Shown here: positions 19,025 to 25,943 of the stretch, piece by piece
Numbering within the stretch: the first letter of the stretch is position 1
How the letters are laid out: each line of letters starts with the position of its first letter
NCBI GenBank assembly: GCA_964370715.1
Contig: CAYJKJ010000008.1
Coordinates: 35,875 to 99,874, forward strand
Source: CAYJAY01 sp964370715
GTDB lineage: Bacteria > Bacillota > Clostridia > Oscillospirales > Ruminococcaceae
DNA: 64,000 nucleotides
Reading direction: 5' to 3'
The notes under the pieces: generated by a model
What the model was told of the DNA's origin: nothing
Seen by the model: only the letters and a program-made list of their open reading frames with translations
Databases searched by the model: none
Translations under genes and position numbers: made by a program

Positions 19025-19627
19025 ATGAACGCCGATCTAAACGATTTTAAATGGACAAGACAACCGAAACAATATACCGTTAAACAAAATGAGATAGAGA
19101 TAGTTTCAAATCCGTTTACAGATCTTTGGCAAACAACATACTATAACTTTAAAAACGACAATGCGCCTGTTTTTCAAACATCTTCAAGCGAGCAGTTTTT
19201 TTCGTTTGTCGTCAAAACCGATTTTGAAGCTAAACATCGATTTGACCAATGCGGCGTTGTTGTTTATCTCGACAGCGAAAATTGGATAAAAGCTTCGGTT
19301 GAATATGAAAACGAAACGTTTTCGCACCTTGGCAGTGTTGTTACAAACAACGGATATTCCGATTGGGCAACAACCGAAATTCCAAGCGAAACAAAAACGA
19401 TGTGGTATCGCTTGAGCCGCCGCCAAAGCGACTTTAAAATAGAATGTTCAACCGACGGGCAGACGTTTAAACAGCTTAGAATTTGCCATATGTTTAACGC
19501 CGAAAAAACCGTTAGCTTTGGCATATATGCTTGCAGCCCCGAAAATTCTTCCTTTAGTTCAACGTTTTCAAACCTCGAGATAACGGAATGTCGATGGCTA
19601 GCCCACGACGGGCAACAACCCGATTAA
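19025..19627 (+). CDS. DUF1349 domain protein (concanavalin-like fold)
   Basis: The 200-residue soluble protein without signal peptide is rich in beta strands. Segments such as HRFDQCGVVVYLDSENWIKA and YRLSRRQSDFKIECSTDGQ match the DUF1349 family, which has a lectin/glucanase-like jelly-roll fold. No catalytic residues can be named. It follows the glucoside operon and precedes a YhcH gene, so a role in sugar metabolism is inferred. GAAAGGAAC precedes the ATG. Confidence 0.82.
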   Translation: MNADLNDFKWTRQPKQYTVKQNEIEIVSNPFTDLWQTTYYNFKNDNAPVFQTSSSEQFFSFVVKTDFEAKHRFDQCGVVVYLDSENWIKASVEYENETFSHLGSVVTNNGYSDWATTEIPSETKTMWYRLSRRQSDFKIECSTDGQTFKQLRICHMFNAEKTVSFGIYACSPENSSFSSTFSNLEITECRWLAHDGQQPD

Positions 19628-19650
19628 ATATAAAAAAGAAAAGAGATTTT

Positions 19651-20094
19651 ATGATTTTTGATAATATAGCTAACCGCAACTACTATAAAGACGACCAAAA
19701 CTTTGAGAGAATTTTTGATGTGATCGAACAGCTTAAAGATTTCCCAAAACAAACTATAACGCTTGAAACAAATAATCTTTTTATAAATCCCGTTTGTTTG
19801 ACAACTAAACAGGAAAGCGAATGTGTTTTTGAAGCTCATAGAACATATATCGATTTTCATTACATCGTTGAGGGACAAGAAAAGATTATCGTTTCAAACA
19901 TATCAAAGCTTAAACAAAAAACTGAATATGATGAAATTTCGGATGTTGAATTTTTAGAGGGTGAAAACGCAGTGTCGTGTATCTTAAACCCCGGCGATTT
20001 TCTTGTTTGTTACCCACATGATGCTCATAAAGTTGCAGTAGCAAACGGCGAAAACAGAGATGTTAAAAAGCTTGTCGGAAAGATTAGAGTTTAA
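19651..20094 (+). CDS. YhcH/YjgK/YiaL family protein
   Basis: The 147-residue cupin-like beta-sandwich protein carries the family marks AHRTYIDFHYIVEGQEKI and PGDFLVCYPHDAHKVA, whose His and acidic residues bind a metal. Members are linked to handling of sialic acid and other sugars (E. coli EbgC and YhcH), but the reaction is poorly defined. The start at 19651 has AAAAGAGA before it and follows the DUF1349 gene by about 23 bases; an upstream in-frame ATG at 19588 lies inside that gene and is rejected. Confidence 0.88.
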   Translation: MIFDNIANRNYYKDDQNFERIFDVIEQLKDFPKQTITLETNNLFINPVCLTTKQESECVFEAHRTYIDFHYIVEGQEKIIVSNISKLKQKTEYDEISDVEFLEGENAVSCILNPGDFLVCYPHDAHKVAVANGENRDVKKLVGKIRV

Positions 20095-20118
20095 TACGCA
20101 AAACAAAAAAGAAAAACA

Positions 20119-20148
20119 ATTCCAAAAAGCCTTGGAATATGGTATATT
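20119..20148 (+). promoter_or_regulatory. Weak promoter with inverted repeat before the UbiA gene
   Basis: TATATT (20143-20148) has TTCCAA 17 bp upstream as a poor -35. ATTCCAA and TTGGAAT form a 7-bp inverted repeat between the two elements, a possible operator or small hairpin. Confidence 0.35.
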
Positions 20149-20238
20149 TATCTGAATGAAGTTAAACTTAACTATGGTAGATATAAAACAGCATCGCTTT
20201 TATAGAATTTTGAGCGAGAAAGGAGCAGGGAGATATTT

Positions 20239-21105
20239 ATGAAAAAATATCTTAAATTAATAAGGGCGAAACATTATATCAAAAACTTCTTGATTTTTTT
20301 GCCGTTGATATTTAGCCAAAATCTTTTTGATATCGGCTTAATACGAGATGTTGTGTTGGGCTTTTTGGCGTTTTGCTTGATCTCGTCGGCTATATACATT
20401 ATTAACGATATAAGGGATGTTGAAAGCGACCGAGCGCATCCGACAAAACGCAACCGACCGATAGCGAGCGGAGCTATTTCGATTAATACGTCGTATGTAG
20501 TGTTTGTGCTGTTGGTTGTAGCGTCTTTTGCGTTAAACTTTGCTTCGAGCAAAACAAACCCGTTTTCTTGGATCTATCTTTCGGTGTATTTCCTCTTGAA
20601 TATTTTTTATAGTTTTGGTTTGAAAAACATCGCCATCGTTGATATAGCTATATTAGCATCGGGATTTTTGCTTAGGGTTTTATATGGCTCGGCTATAACC
20701 TCGATAGATATTTCAAACTGGCTGTATCTAACTATCATTGCGATGTCGTTTTATTTAGGGCTTGGAAAACGCCGAGGAGAGCTTAAAACGTTGGGGCAGA
20801 CGGAACATTCGAGAAGGGTTCTAAAGTTTTATAACAAAGAGTTTCTCGACAGATATATGTATCTTTGTTTGGGGCTAACGATAACGTTCTATTCCCTTTG
20901 GAGCGTAGACACGATTACTATCGAACGCGCCGGGAGCGAGAGCCTTGTTTGGACCGTTCCGCTCGTTATCCTTATCTGCATGAAATACAGCCTTAATGTT
21001 GAGGGAAACTCCGACGGCGACCCTGTCGAGGTGGTGCTGGGCGACAAAAGCTTGATAGCGCTTGTTTTGTTCTATGTTGTTCTAACGCTTGCTATTATAT
21101 ATTAA
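20239..21105 (+). CDS. UbiA-family prenyltransferase (decaprenyl-phosphate phosphoribosyltransferase-like)
   Basis: The 288-residue membrane protein has eight or nine helices. The opening RAKHYIKNFLIFLPLIFSQ and the metal-binding motif NDIRDVESDRAHPTKRNRP (about residues 56-74) place it in the UbiA superfamily, closest in style to enzymes that move 5-phosphoribose 1-diphosphate onto a polyprenyl phosphate. Those enzymes supply lipid-linked pentose for cell-wall sugars. The following HAD phosphatase 18 bases downstream fits a two-step prenyl-phospho-sugar route (inference). AAAGGAGCAGGGAG precedes the ATG. Confidence 0.85.
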   Translation: MKKYLKLIRAKHYIKNFLIFLPLIFSQNLFDIGLIRDVVLGFLAFCLISSAIYIINDIRDVESDRAHPTKRNRPIASGAISINTSYVVFVLLVVASFALNFASSKTNPFSWIYLSVYFLLNIFYSFGLKNIAIVDIAILASGFLLRVLYGSAITSIDISNWLYLTIIAMSFYLGLGKRRGELKTLGQTEHSRRVLKFYNKEFLDRYMYLCLGLTITFYSLWSVDTITIERAGSESLVWTVPLVILICMKYSLNVEGNSDGDPVEVVLGDKSLIALVLFYVVLTLAIIY

Positions 21106-21123
21106 AGAAAGAGAAATAAATTT

Positions 21124-21690
21124 ATGAACGTCTATGATTTTGACAAAACTATATACGACGGAGACAGCACAGCACATTTCATTTTGTTTTGCATTAAAAA
21201 ACAACCGTCGTTGCTTCGATATCTTCCGATACAAGGGTTTGCGTTTTTTCGCTTTTTGATAAAAAACGTTGATAAAACAACGTTTAAACAAACGATGTAT
21301 AGCTTTTTTCAAGGCATAAAAGATATCGATATGTATATTGCGGAGTTTTGGCAGACCCACGAAAAAAACCTTAAACCGTTCTATCTTAACCAAAAGAAAG
21401 CGGATGATGTTATAATTTCGGCGTCGCCTGAATTTCTTTTGAACCCTATATGCGATAAACTAGGCGTTGAACTTATGGCTTCAAAGGTCGACAAAAAAAC
21501 AGGGGTGTATGACGGAATAAACTGTTATGGCGAAGAAAAGGTTCGAAGATTTTATGAAAAATATGAAAATGTTCAAATAGATGAATTCTATTCCGACAGC
21601 CTTTCGGATAGCCCACTAGCCGATATATCGAAACAAAGCTTTGTCGTTATCAAAGAAAAACTAATCGATTGGAACCAATACAGGAAATAG
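21124..21690 (+). CDS. HAD-superfamily phosphatase (HAD-IB type)
   Basis: The 188-residue protein has motif I DFDKTIYDGDST (nucleophile and acid Asp at residues 5 and 7), motif II IISASPEF, and motif IV YSDSLSDSPL. These are the four-loop signature of SerB-like subfamily IB phosphatases. It probably dephosphorylates a lipid- or sugar-phosphate made by the adjacent UbiA enzyme, as in mycobacterial pairs; this is inferred from context only. Confidence 0.88.
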   Translation: MNVYDFDKTIYDGDSTAHFILFCIKKQPSLLRYLPIQGFAFFRFLIKNVDKTTFKQTMYSFFQGIKDIDMYIAEFWQTHEKNLKPFYLNQKKADDVIISASPEFLLNPICDKLGVELMASKVDKKTGVYDGINCYGEEKVRRFYEKYENVQIDEFYSDSLSDSPLADISKQSFVVIKEKLIDWNQYRK

Positions 21691-21742
21691 AACTTTAATT
21701 GATAACTTTTCGTTTAGCGGTTTGAAATAATGGGGGATAGCT

Positions 21743-21994
21743 ATGAAGGTTAAAAATCTTGCATATTCGGTGGAAAAGCTAGACGGTTTCTTAAACGATA
21801 TGCAAAACGTTGAAAAAACAGGTGATTATACATATTGTTATAAAAATGCTGTCATAGCCGTTGAACCGTTGAACGAAAAAAAACCATCGCCGTTTTCTTT
21901 TAAGCGTTCGCTTATGAAACTTTCGGGGAACGAAAGCGATATCGAAGAGTTCTACTATAATTTTCTTATAAATCATATGACGGTAGGCGGATAA
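21743..21994 (+). CDS. Small hypothetical protein, 83 residues
   Basis: I do not recognise this protein. It is soluble and highly charged, with no signal or membrane segment and a mixed alpha/beta pattern. GGGGGATAG lies before the ATG, coding bias resembles the neighbours and the shadow frames are poor, so it is probably real. It sits 52 bases after the HAD gene and before the riboswitch promoter, possibly as the last gene of the UbiA operon. Confidence 0.6.
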   Translation: MKVKNLAYSVEKLDGFLNDMQNVEKTGDYTYCYKNAVIAVEPLNEKKPSPFSFKRSLMKLSGNESDIEEFYYNFLINHMTVGG

Positions 21995-22032
21995 AGATTT
22001 ATTAACTTTTTTGGAAATTAGCATAAAAAATA

Positions 22033-22061
22033 TTGACAGTTGGGAAAAATTATTGTATTAT
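22033..22061 (+). promoter_or_regulatory. Promoter of the riboswitch-controlled oxidoreductase gene
   Basis: TTGACA (22033-22038) and TATTAT (22056-22061) are 17 bp apart. The expected start site around 22068 is immediately before the riboswitch stem. Confidence 0.85.
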
Positions 22062-22069
22062 ATCGTTAT

Positions 22070-22147
22070 AATCCGAGCTTAATCGTTATGGTGGTTAAGC
22101 CTGTGGGTATCAACCGTAAAAGATGCCTCCCGTGTTTGGAAAGGATT
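22070..22147 (+). ncRNA. Moco/Tuco-type riboswitch (molybdenum or tungsten cofactor)
   Basis: The leader has a closing stem AATCC (22070-22074) with GGATT (22143-22147), an 8-bp inner stem GCTTAATC/GGTTAAGC (22077-22084 with 22093-22100), and the conserved 3' segment GCCTCCCGTGTTTGGAAAGG that marks the Moco RNA motif. It precedes a gene for an enzyme that carries a pterin metal cofactor, as expected. The conserved CCTCCC (22126-22131) is complementary to the downstream ribosome site GGGAGG (22173-22178), so control is probably at translation. Whether it senses the tungsten or the molybdenum form is not readable. Confidence 0.78.
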
Positions 22148-22187
22148 TTTTTATTCTTTATCAAATTTATATGGGAGGTTTATTTTT

Positions 22188-23987
22188 ATGTCTACATCTT
22201 ATAACGGAAAAATTGCAAGAATTAATCTTACGACAAAAGAGATTAAAGTTGAACAACTCGACATTGCGTTGGCGAAAAAATTTGTCGGCGGTCGTGGGCT
22301 TGGAACAAAGATTCTTTATGACGAAGGGGTTGCCACAGTAGATCCGCTTTCCCCCGAAAACAAGCTTATCTACATGACAGGACCGCTAACCGGAACGCCA
22401 ACACCTACGGCGGGTAGATACATGGTTGTCACAAAATCGCCGCTAACCGGAATGATCGCAAGCTCGAACTCGGGCGGAGTTTGGGGCGCAAAGCTTAAAT
22501 ATGCCGGTTGGGATGGGCTTATTGTTGAGGGAAAAAGCGAAGAATTGGTTCGTATAAACATCAACGATAGCGATATCGAGATAGTCCCTTGCGAAGAGCT
22601 AAAAGGATTTAAGAGCGAAGAAATCGACGAAAAACTTAAAGAACAATATCCCGGTTGCTCCGTTTTAAACATCGGACCTTCGGGGGAAAACAAATCGCTT
22701 CTCGCCGCCATCATGAACGATAAAGACAGAGCCGCCGGCAGAAGTGGCGTTGGCGCTGTTATGGGAAGCAAAAACCTTAAAGCTATAACGGTTCGCTCCG
22801 AAAGAAAGGTTGTTCCGGTTTTCGACCAAGACAAACTTAAAGAAGTTGTTGTCGAATGCAACAAGTTGATAAAAGAAAACGGCGTTTCGGGAGCGGGTCT
22901 TCCAACCTATGGAACCGCTGTTCTTGTTAACATTATCAACAACACAGGTTCGTTTCCAACTCGCAACTGGCAAGAATCATATTTCGAACCGGCAGACGAC
23001 ACCTCGGGCGAAACCCTTAAAGAAAAACATCTCGTTAAACAAAGCTTTTGCCATCGATGTCCTATTGGATGCGGAAGGGTTATCGATCTTAACGGAAAGA
23101 TAATAGGCGGTCCTGAATATGAACCACTTTGGGCATATGGCGGAAACTGCGGCGTTAACGACCTTGAGGCTATAAACGAAGCTAACTTCTGGTGCAACCA
23201 ATACGGAATGGACGCTATATCGGTTCCGTGTACAATAGCTACTGCTATGGAGCTATACCAAAAAGGCTTTATCAAAGAGGAAGAATGCGAAGGTGTTCCG
23301 CTACAATGGGGAAGCGGAAAAGCTATCGTAGAATGGACAAAACGTATGGGCGAGGGAGTTATTCCGCTAGCGAAATTAATGGCAGACGGAAGCTATCGCC
23401 TTTGCGAACACTATGGGCAACCGGAACTTTCGATGAGCGTTAAAAAACAAGAGATACCGGCATACGATCCTAGGGGAATTCAAGGTATCGGCATAACCTA
23501 CGCAACGAGCAACCGTGGCGGTTGCCATGTTAGGGGATATCTAATATCACCCGAGGTTTTGGGGCTTCCCGAACAGCTCGACAGAACGACGACCGAAGGT
23601 AAGGCGACATGGTGTAAGATATTCCAAGACCTAACAGCGGTTATCGATAGCACAGGGCTTTGTTTGTTCTCGTCGTTTGCTCTTGGCGCTCCGCAATATG
23701 CCGCAATGCTAAACGCCGCAACCGGAACGGAATATGATGCGGCAAGCGTTCTCGAAGCGGGCGACAGGATCTATAACATCGAGCGTATGTTTAACAAAGC
23801 CGCCGGAATGAAACCGGAGGACGACAAACTTCCAAAACGTTTGACCGATGACCCGATACCGGATGGGCCTTCCAAAGGAATGGTCAGCAAAATTGCGGTG
23901 ACGTTGCCGGAATACTACAACGCAAGAGGTTGGGTTGATGCGTTCCCAACCGAAGAGACGTTGAAAAAACTAGGGCTTGATTGCTAG
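22188..23987 (+). CDS. aor: Tungsten-type aldehyde:ferredoxin oxidoreductase
   Basis: The 599-residue cytoplasmic enzyme oxidises aldehydes to acids with ferredoxin, using a bis-pterin tungsten (or molybdenum) centre and one 4Fe-4S cluster. Cluster ligands are visible as Cys288, Cys291 and Cys295 in FCHRCPIGC, with Cys492 in TGLCLF as the fourth, matching the spacing in archaeal AOR. The N-terminal GGRGLGTKILYDE and later NRGGCHVRGY segments are family hallmarks of pterin binding. It is preceded by the riboswitch and its promoter and followed by a terminator, so it is a single-gene unit. No small MoaD-like gene is adjacent. Confidence 0.95.
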   Translation: MSTSYNGKIARINLTTKEIKVEQLDIALAKKFVGGRGLGTKILYDEGVATVDPLSPENKLIYMTGPLTGTPTPTAGRYMVVTKSPLTGMIASSNSGGVWGAKLKYAGWDGLIVEGKSEELVRININDSDIEIVPCEELKGFKSEEIDEKLKEQYPGCSVLNIGPSGENKSLLAAIMNDKDRAAGRSGVGAVMGSKNLKAITVRSERKVVPVFDQDKLKEVVVECNKLIKENGVSGAGLPTYGTAVLVNIINNTGSFPTRNWQESYFEPADDTSGETLKEKHLVKQSFCHRCPIGCGRVIDLNGKIIGGPEYEPLWAYGGNCGVNDLEAINEANFWCNQYGMDAISVPCTIATAMELYQKGFIKEEECEGVPLQWGSGKAIVEWTKRMGEGVIPLAKLMADGSYRLCEHYGQPELSMSVKKQEIPAYDPRGIQGIGITYATSNRGGCHVRGYLISPEVLGLPEQLDRTTTEGKATWCKIFQDLTAVIDSTGLCLFSSFALGAPQYAAMLNAATGTEYDAASVLEAGDRIYNIERMFNKAAGMKPEDDKLPKRLTDDPIPDGPSKGMVSKIAVTLPEYYNARGWVDAFPTEETLKKLGLDC

Positions 23988-24010
23988 AAAAAGCATAATA
24001 TAAAACGAAT

Positions 24011-24055
24011 AAGGTGCGGCAGCGGATGGTTATCATCGGTTGTTGCACCTTTTAT
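24011..24055 (+). terminator. Terminator of the oxidoreductase gene
   Basis: AAGGTGC (24011-24017) and GCACCTT (24045-24051) close a stem with further inner pairing (GGATGG with CCATC-like bases), followed by TTTTATATT. Confidence 0.75.
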
Positions 24056-24153
24056 ATTCGGATTTTGTTTATCGAATTTCGAAACCGGATATAAACAGCG
24101 GATCTGTCAATTTTTTTAATCGATAAATGCAATATTTTTTGCGACAGGATAGA

Positions 24154-24182
24154 TTGAATTTTTTGTATTTTTATGGTATTAT
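24154..24182 (+). promoter_or_regulatory. Promoter of the flavodoxin-fold gene
   Basis: TTGAAT (24154-24159) and TATTAT (24177-24182) have a 17-bp spacer, 50 bases before the start codon. Confidence 0.65.
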
Positions 24183-24231
24183 ATAGATGATGAAAGATTG
24201 AAAAATTCACTATAAGAAAGCGGATGTCGAA

Positions 24232-24900
24232 ATGAAAAAAGTTGTTATTATACATGGGCAAAATCGGAAGATAGGAAGCAACTATAACATATCTTGGGAT
24301 CTAGCTAGGAAAATTTCGGAGGATATCAAAGATCATTTTGTAAACGATATCGGCTATTGCGTTGGCTGTAGCAACTGCATTTTAAATGGTGAGGATAGAT
24401 GCCCACATCAACAAAAGATATCGATTATTGCGAACGATGTTGAACAAGCGGATGTTTTAATAATAAACTCTCCAACCTATGTTATGGAGATGACAGGACA
24501 GTTGAAAAACTTTTTTGACCATATGGCGTATAGGTATATTGTTCATCGACCGCATAAGTCGATGGAGAGCAAAGCGGCGGTGTTGATATCAACTGCGGCA
24601 GGAGGTGGCGCAAAACGTGTTGCAAATTCCCTTAAAAATCAAATGCTATGGTGGGGGGTAGGGAAAAGCATAACGATGCATCATTCGGTTTATTCAACTA
24701 AATGGGATGGAGTAAGCGCTGAAAAAAAGCTTGAAATACAAAAACAATCGGACAAAATAGCCCGAAAAATTAATAGTTTGCACAACGTTAAAAGGAGTTT
24801 AAAAGGGCGGTTTTATTTTTATTTGATGAAGAAACTACAAAGCAAGATGAACAATCCTATCGATGTTGCCCATTGGAAACAAAATGGTTGGCTTAAATAA
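24232..24900 (+). CDS. Flavodoxin-fold NAD(P)H-dependent oxidoreductase
   Basis: The 222-residue soluble protein begins with a flavodoxin-like strand-loop (VVIIHGQNRKIGSNYN) and contains YCVGCSNCILNGEDRCPH near residue 45, the cysteine-bearing segment of FMN reductases related to iron-sulfur flavoproteins. INSPTYVMEMTGQLKNFFDH near residue 83 is the FMN/substrate loop. It probably reduces small acceptors or quinones with NAD(P)H. The basic C-terminal tail of about 35 residues is an addition to the core fold. It stands alone with its own promoter. Confidence 0.85.
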   Translation: MKKVVIIHGQNRKIGSNYNISWDLARKISEDIKDHFVNDIGYCVGCSNCILNGEDRCPHQQKISIIANDVEQADVLIINSPTYVMEMTGQLKNFFDHMAYRYIVHRPHKSMESKAAVLISTAAGGGAKRVANSLKNQMLWWGVGKSITMHHSVYSTKWDGVSAEKKLEIQKQSDKIARKINSLHNVKRSLKGRFYFYLMKKLQSKMNNPIDVAHWKQNGWLK

Positions 24901-24942
24901 TTTTGTTAAGAATAGCTTGCAAAAGATGTTGTATAACTTGCG

Positions 24943-24979
24943 AAAGAACTATTGACTTTGTTTTTTTAATTTATATAAT
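24943..24979 (+). promoter_or_regulatory. Promoter of the prepilin gene
   Basis: TTGACT (24952-24957) and TATAAT (24974-24979) have a 16-bp spacer. The 12 bases AAAGAACTATTG overlapping the -35 (24943-24954) are repeated exactly in the promoter of the minus-strand von Willebrand A gene. Confidence 0.7.
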
Positions 24980-25023
24980 ATATTACAATAAATTATCAAT
25001 ATATTTAAAAGGTGTGAGGAACG

Positions 25024-25635
25024 ATGAAAAAGATTAATAACAAGGGTTTTACATTGGTTGAGCTAATAATAGTTGTCGCTATAATTGCGGTTTTGGCGGC
25101 AGTTCTTGCTCCGCAATATCTTCGTTATGTAGAGCGTGCGAGACAGTCGAACGACCTGCAGATTGCGACAAGCATTATTAAAGCTACTCAAGTTGCAATG
25201 GCAGATCCAAAAAGCGGAATACCCTCTAACAGATTGGTTGAAGTTCTTTGGAACACAGGACCCGAAGTTAGCCCGCAAAGCAGGCTCGGAACGGTTCTTA
25301 TACGTTATCCCAGCACAGGCGGTCGCAACTCGGTTTTGAAATCCACCATCCCCAGCCTTACTAGTTCGGATCAAACGAAGGAGGAACAGGATCATTTTAA
25401 CACGATGATTTTGGAGATTTTAGGAATAGCTCCCGAAGCATACACAGATTGGGGCGCAGGGGGATATCTTGGTATGATGCAAAAAGCGCAATCAACGGTG
25501 GGGCAATCGACCAGTTTTGTTATTCATGTAGACTCGACAACGGGACAGGTTGCTTTGGCATCATATCCAACTGCGGCAGATTCAAACGTTTGGATAGATG
25601 AAATTGGGGTCAACGGCGTTCTTAGAGCGCCTTGA
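25024..25635 (+). CDS. Type IV prepilin-like protein (orphan pseudopilin)
   Basis: The 203-residue protein starts with a class III prepilin signal: short basic leader, then the cleavage and methylation site KGFTLVE (cut after Gly8) and a hydrophobic helix of about 20 residues. The remaining globular part has no cysteine. Such proteins are assembled into type IV pili or secretion pseudopili. No peptidase, ATPase or assembly platform is in the window, so it depends on machinery elsewhere. AAGGTGTGAGG precedes the ATG. Confidence 0.9.
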   Translation: MKKINNKGFTLVELIIVVAIIAVLAAVLAPQYLRYVERARQSNDLQIATSIIKATQVAMADPKSGIPSNRLVEVLWNTGPEVSPQSRLGTVLIRYPSTGGRNSVLKSTIPSLTSSDQTKEEQDHFNTMILEILGIAPEAYTDWGAGGYLGMMQKAQSTVGQSTSFVIHVDSTTGQVALASYPTAADSNVWIDEIGVNGVLRAP

Positions 25636-25765
25636 TTAGGGTTTGATTTAATAAACCCCGAATAAAGGGGATGTGCTGCAATTTTTATGCACTATACTAA
25701 TTTTGCAGCAGCCGAGGTTTTCGTTAATTTTAGCTAGTTTCGCAATATTTGATTAAGAGCCAAAT

Positions 25766-25800
25766 TAACAGCCGTAGACAAAAACTGTCTACGGCTGTTA
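25766..25800. terminator. 15-bp perfect hairpin between convergent genes
   Basis: TAACAGCCGTAGACA and TGTCTACGGCTGTTA enclose AAAAC. No T-run flanks it on either strand, so it may be a 3'-end stabiliser serving both convergent transcripts. Confidence 0.6.
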
Positions 25801-25831
25801 TAGTCAAACCACTTGAATTTAAACAAATCGC

Positions 25832-25875
25832 TGTCCGCAAAACCCATGTATAAAAGGTTTTGCGGACATTTTTTT
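25832..25875 (+). terminator. Rho-independent terminator of the prepilin transcript
   Basis: TGTCCGCAAAACC (25832-25844) and GGTTTTGCGGACA (25856-25868) form a 13-bp stem followed by seven T residues. Confidence 0.9.
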
Positions 25876-25943
25876 GATGATTTTTGGAGCGGTTTGGCTA
25901 TAATATTTTTATATCTAGTTCGAAACAAGTAGAAATTTTCAGC

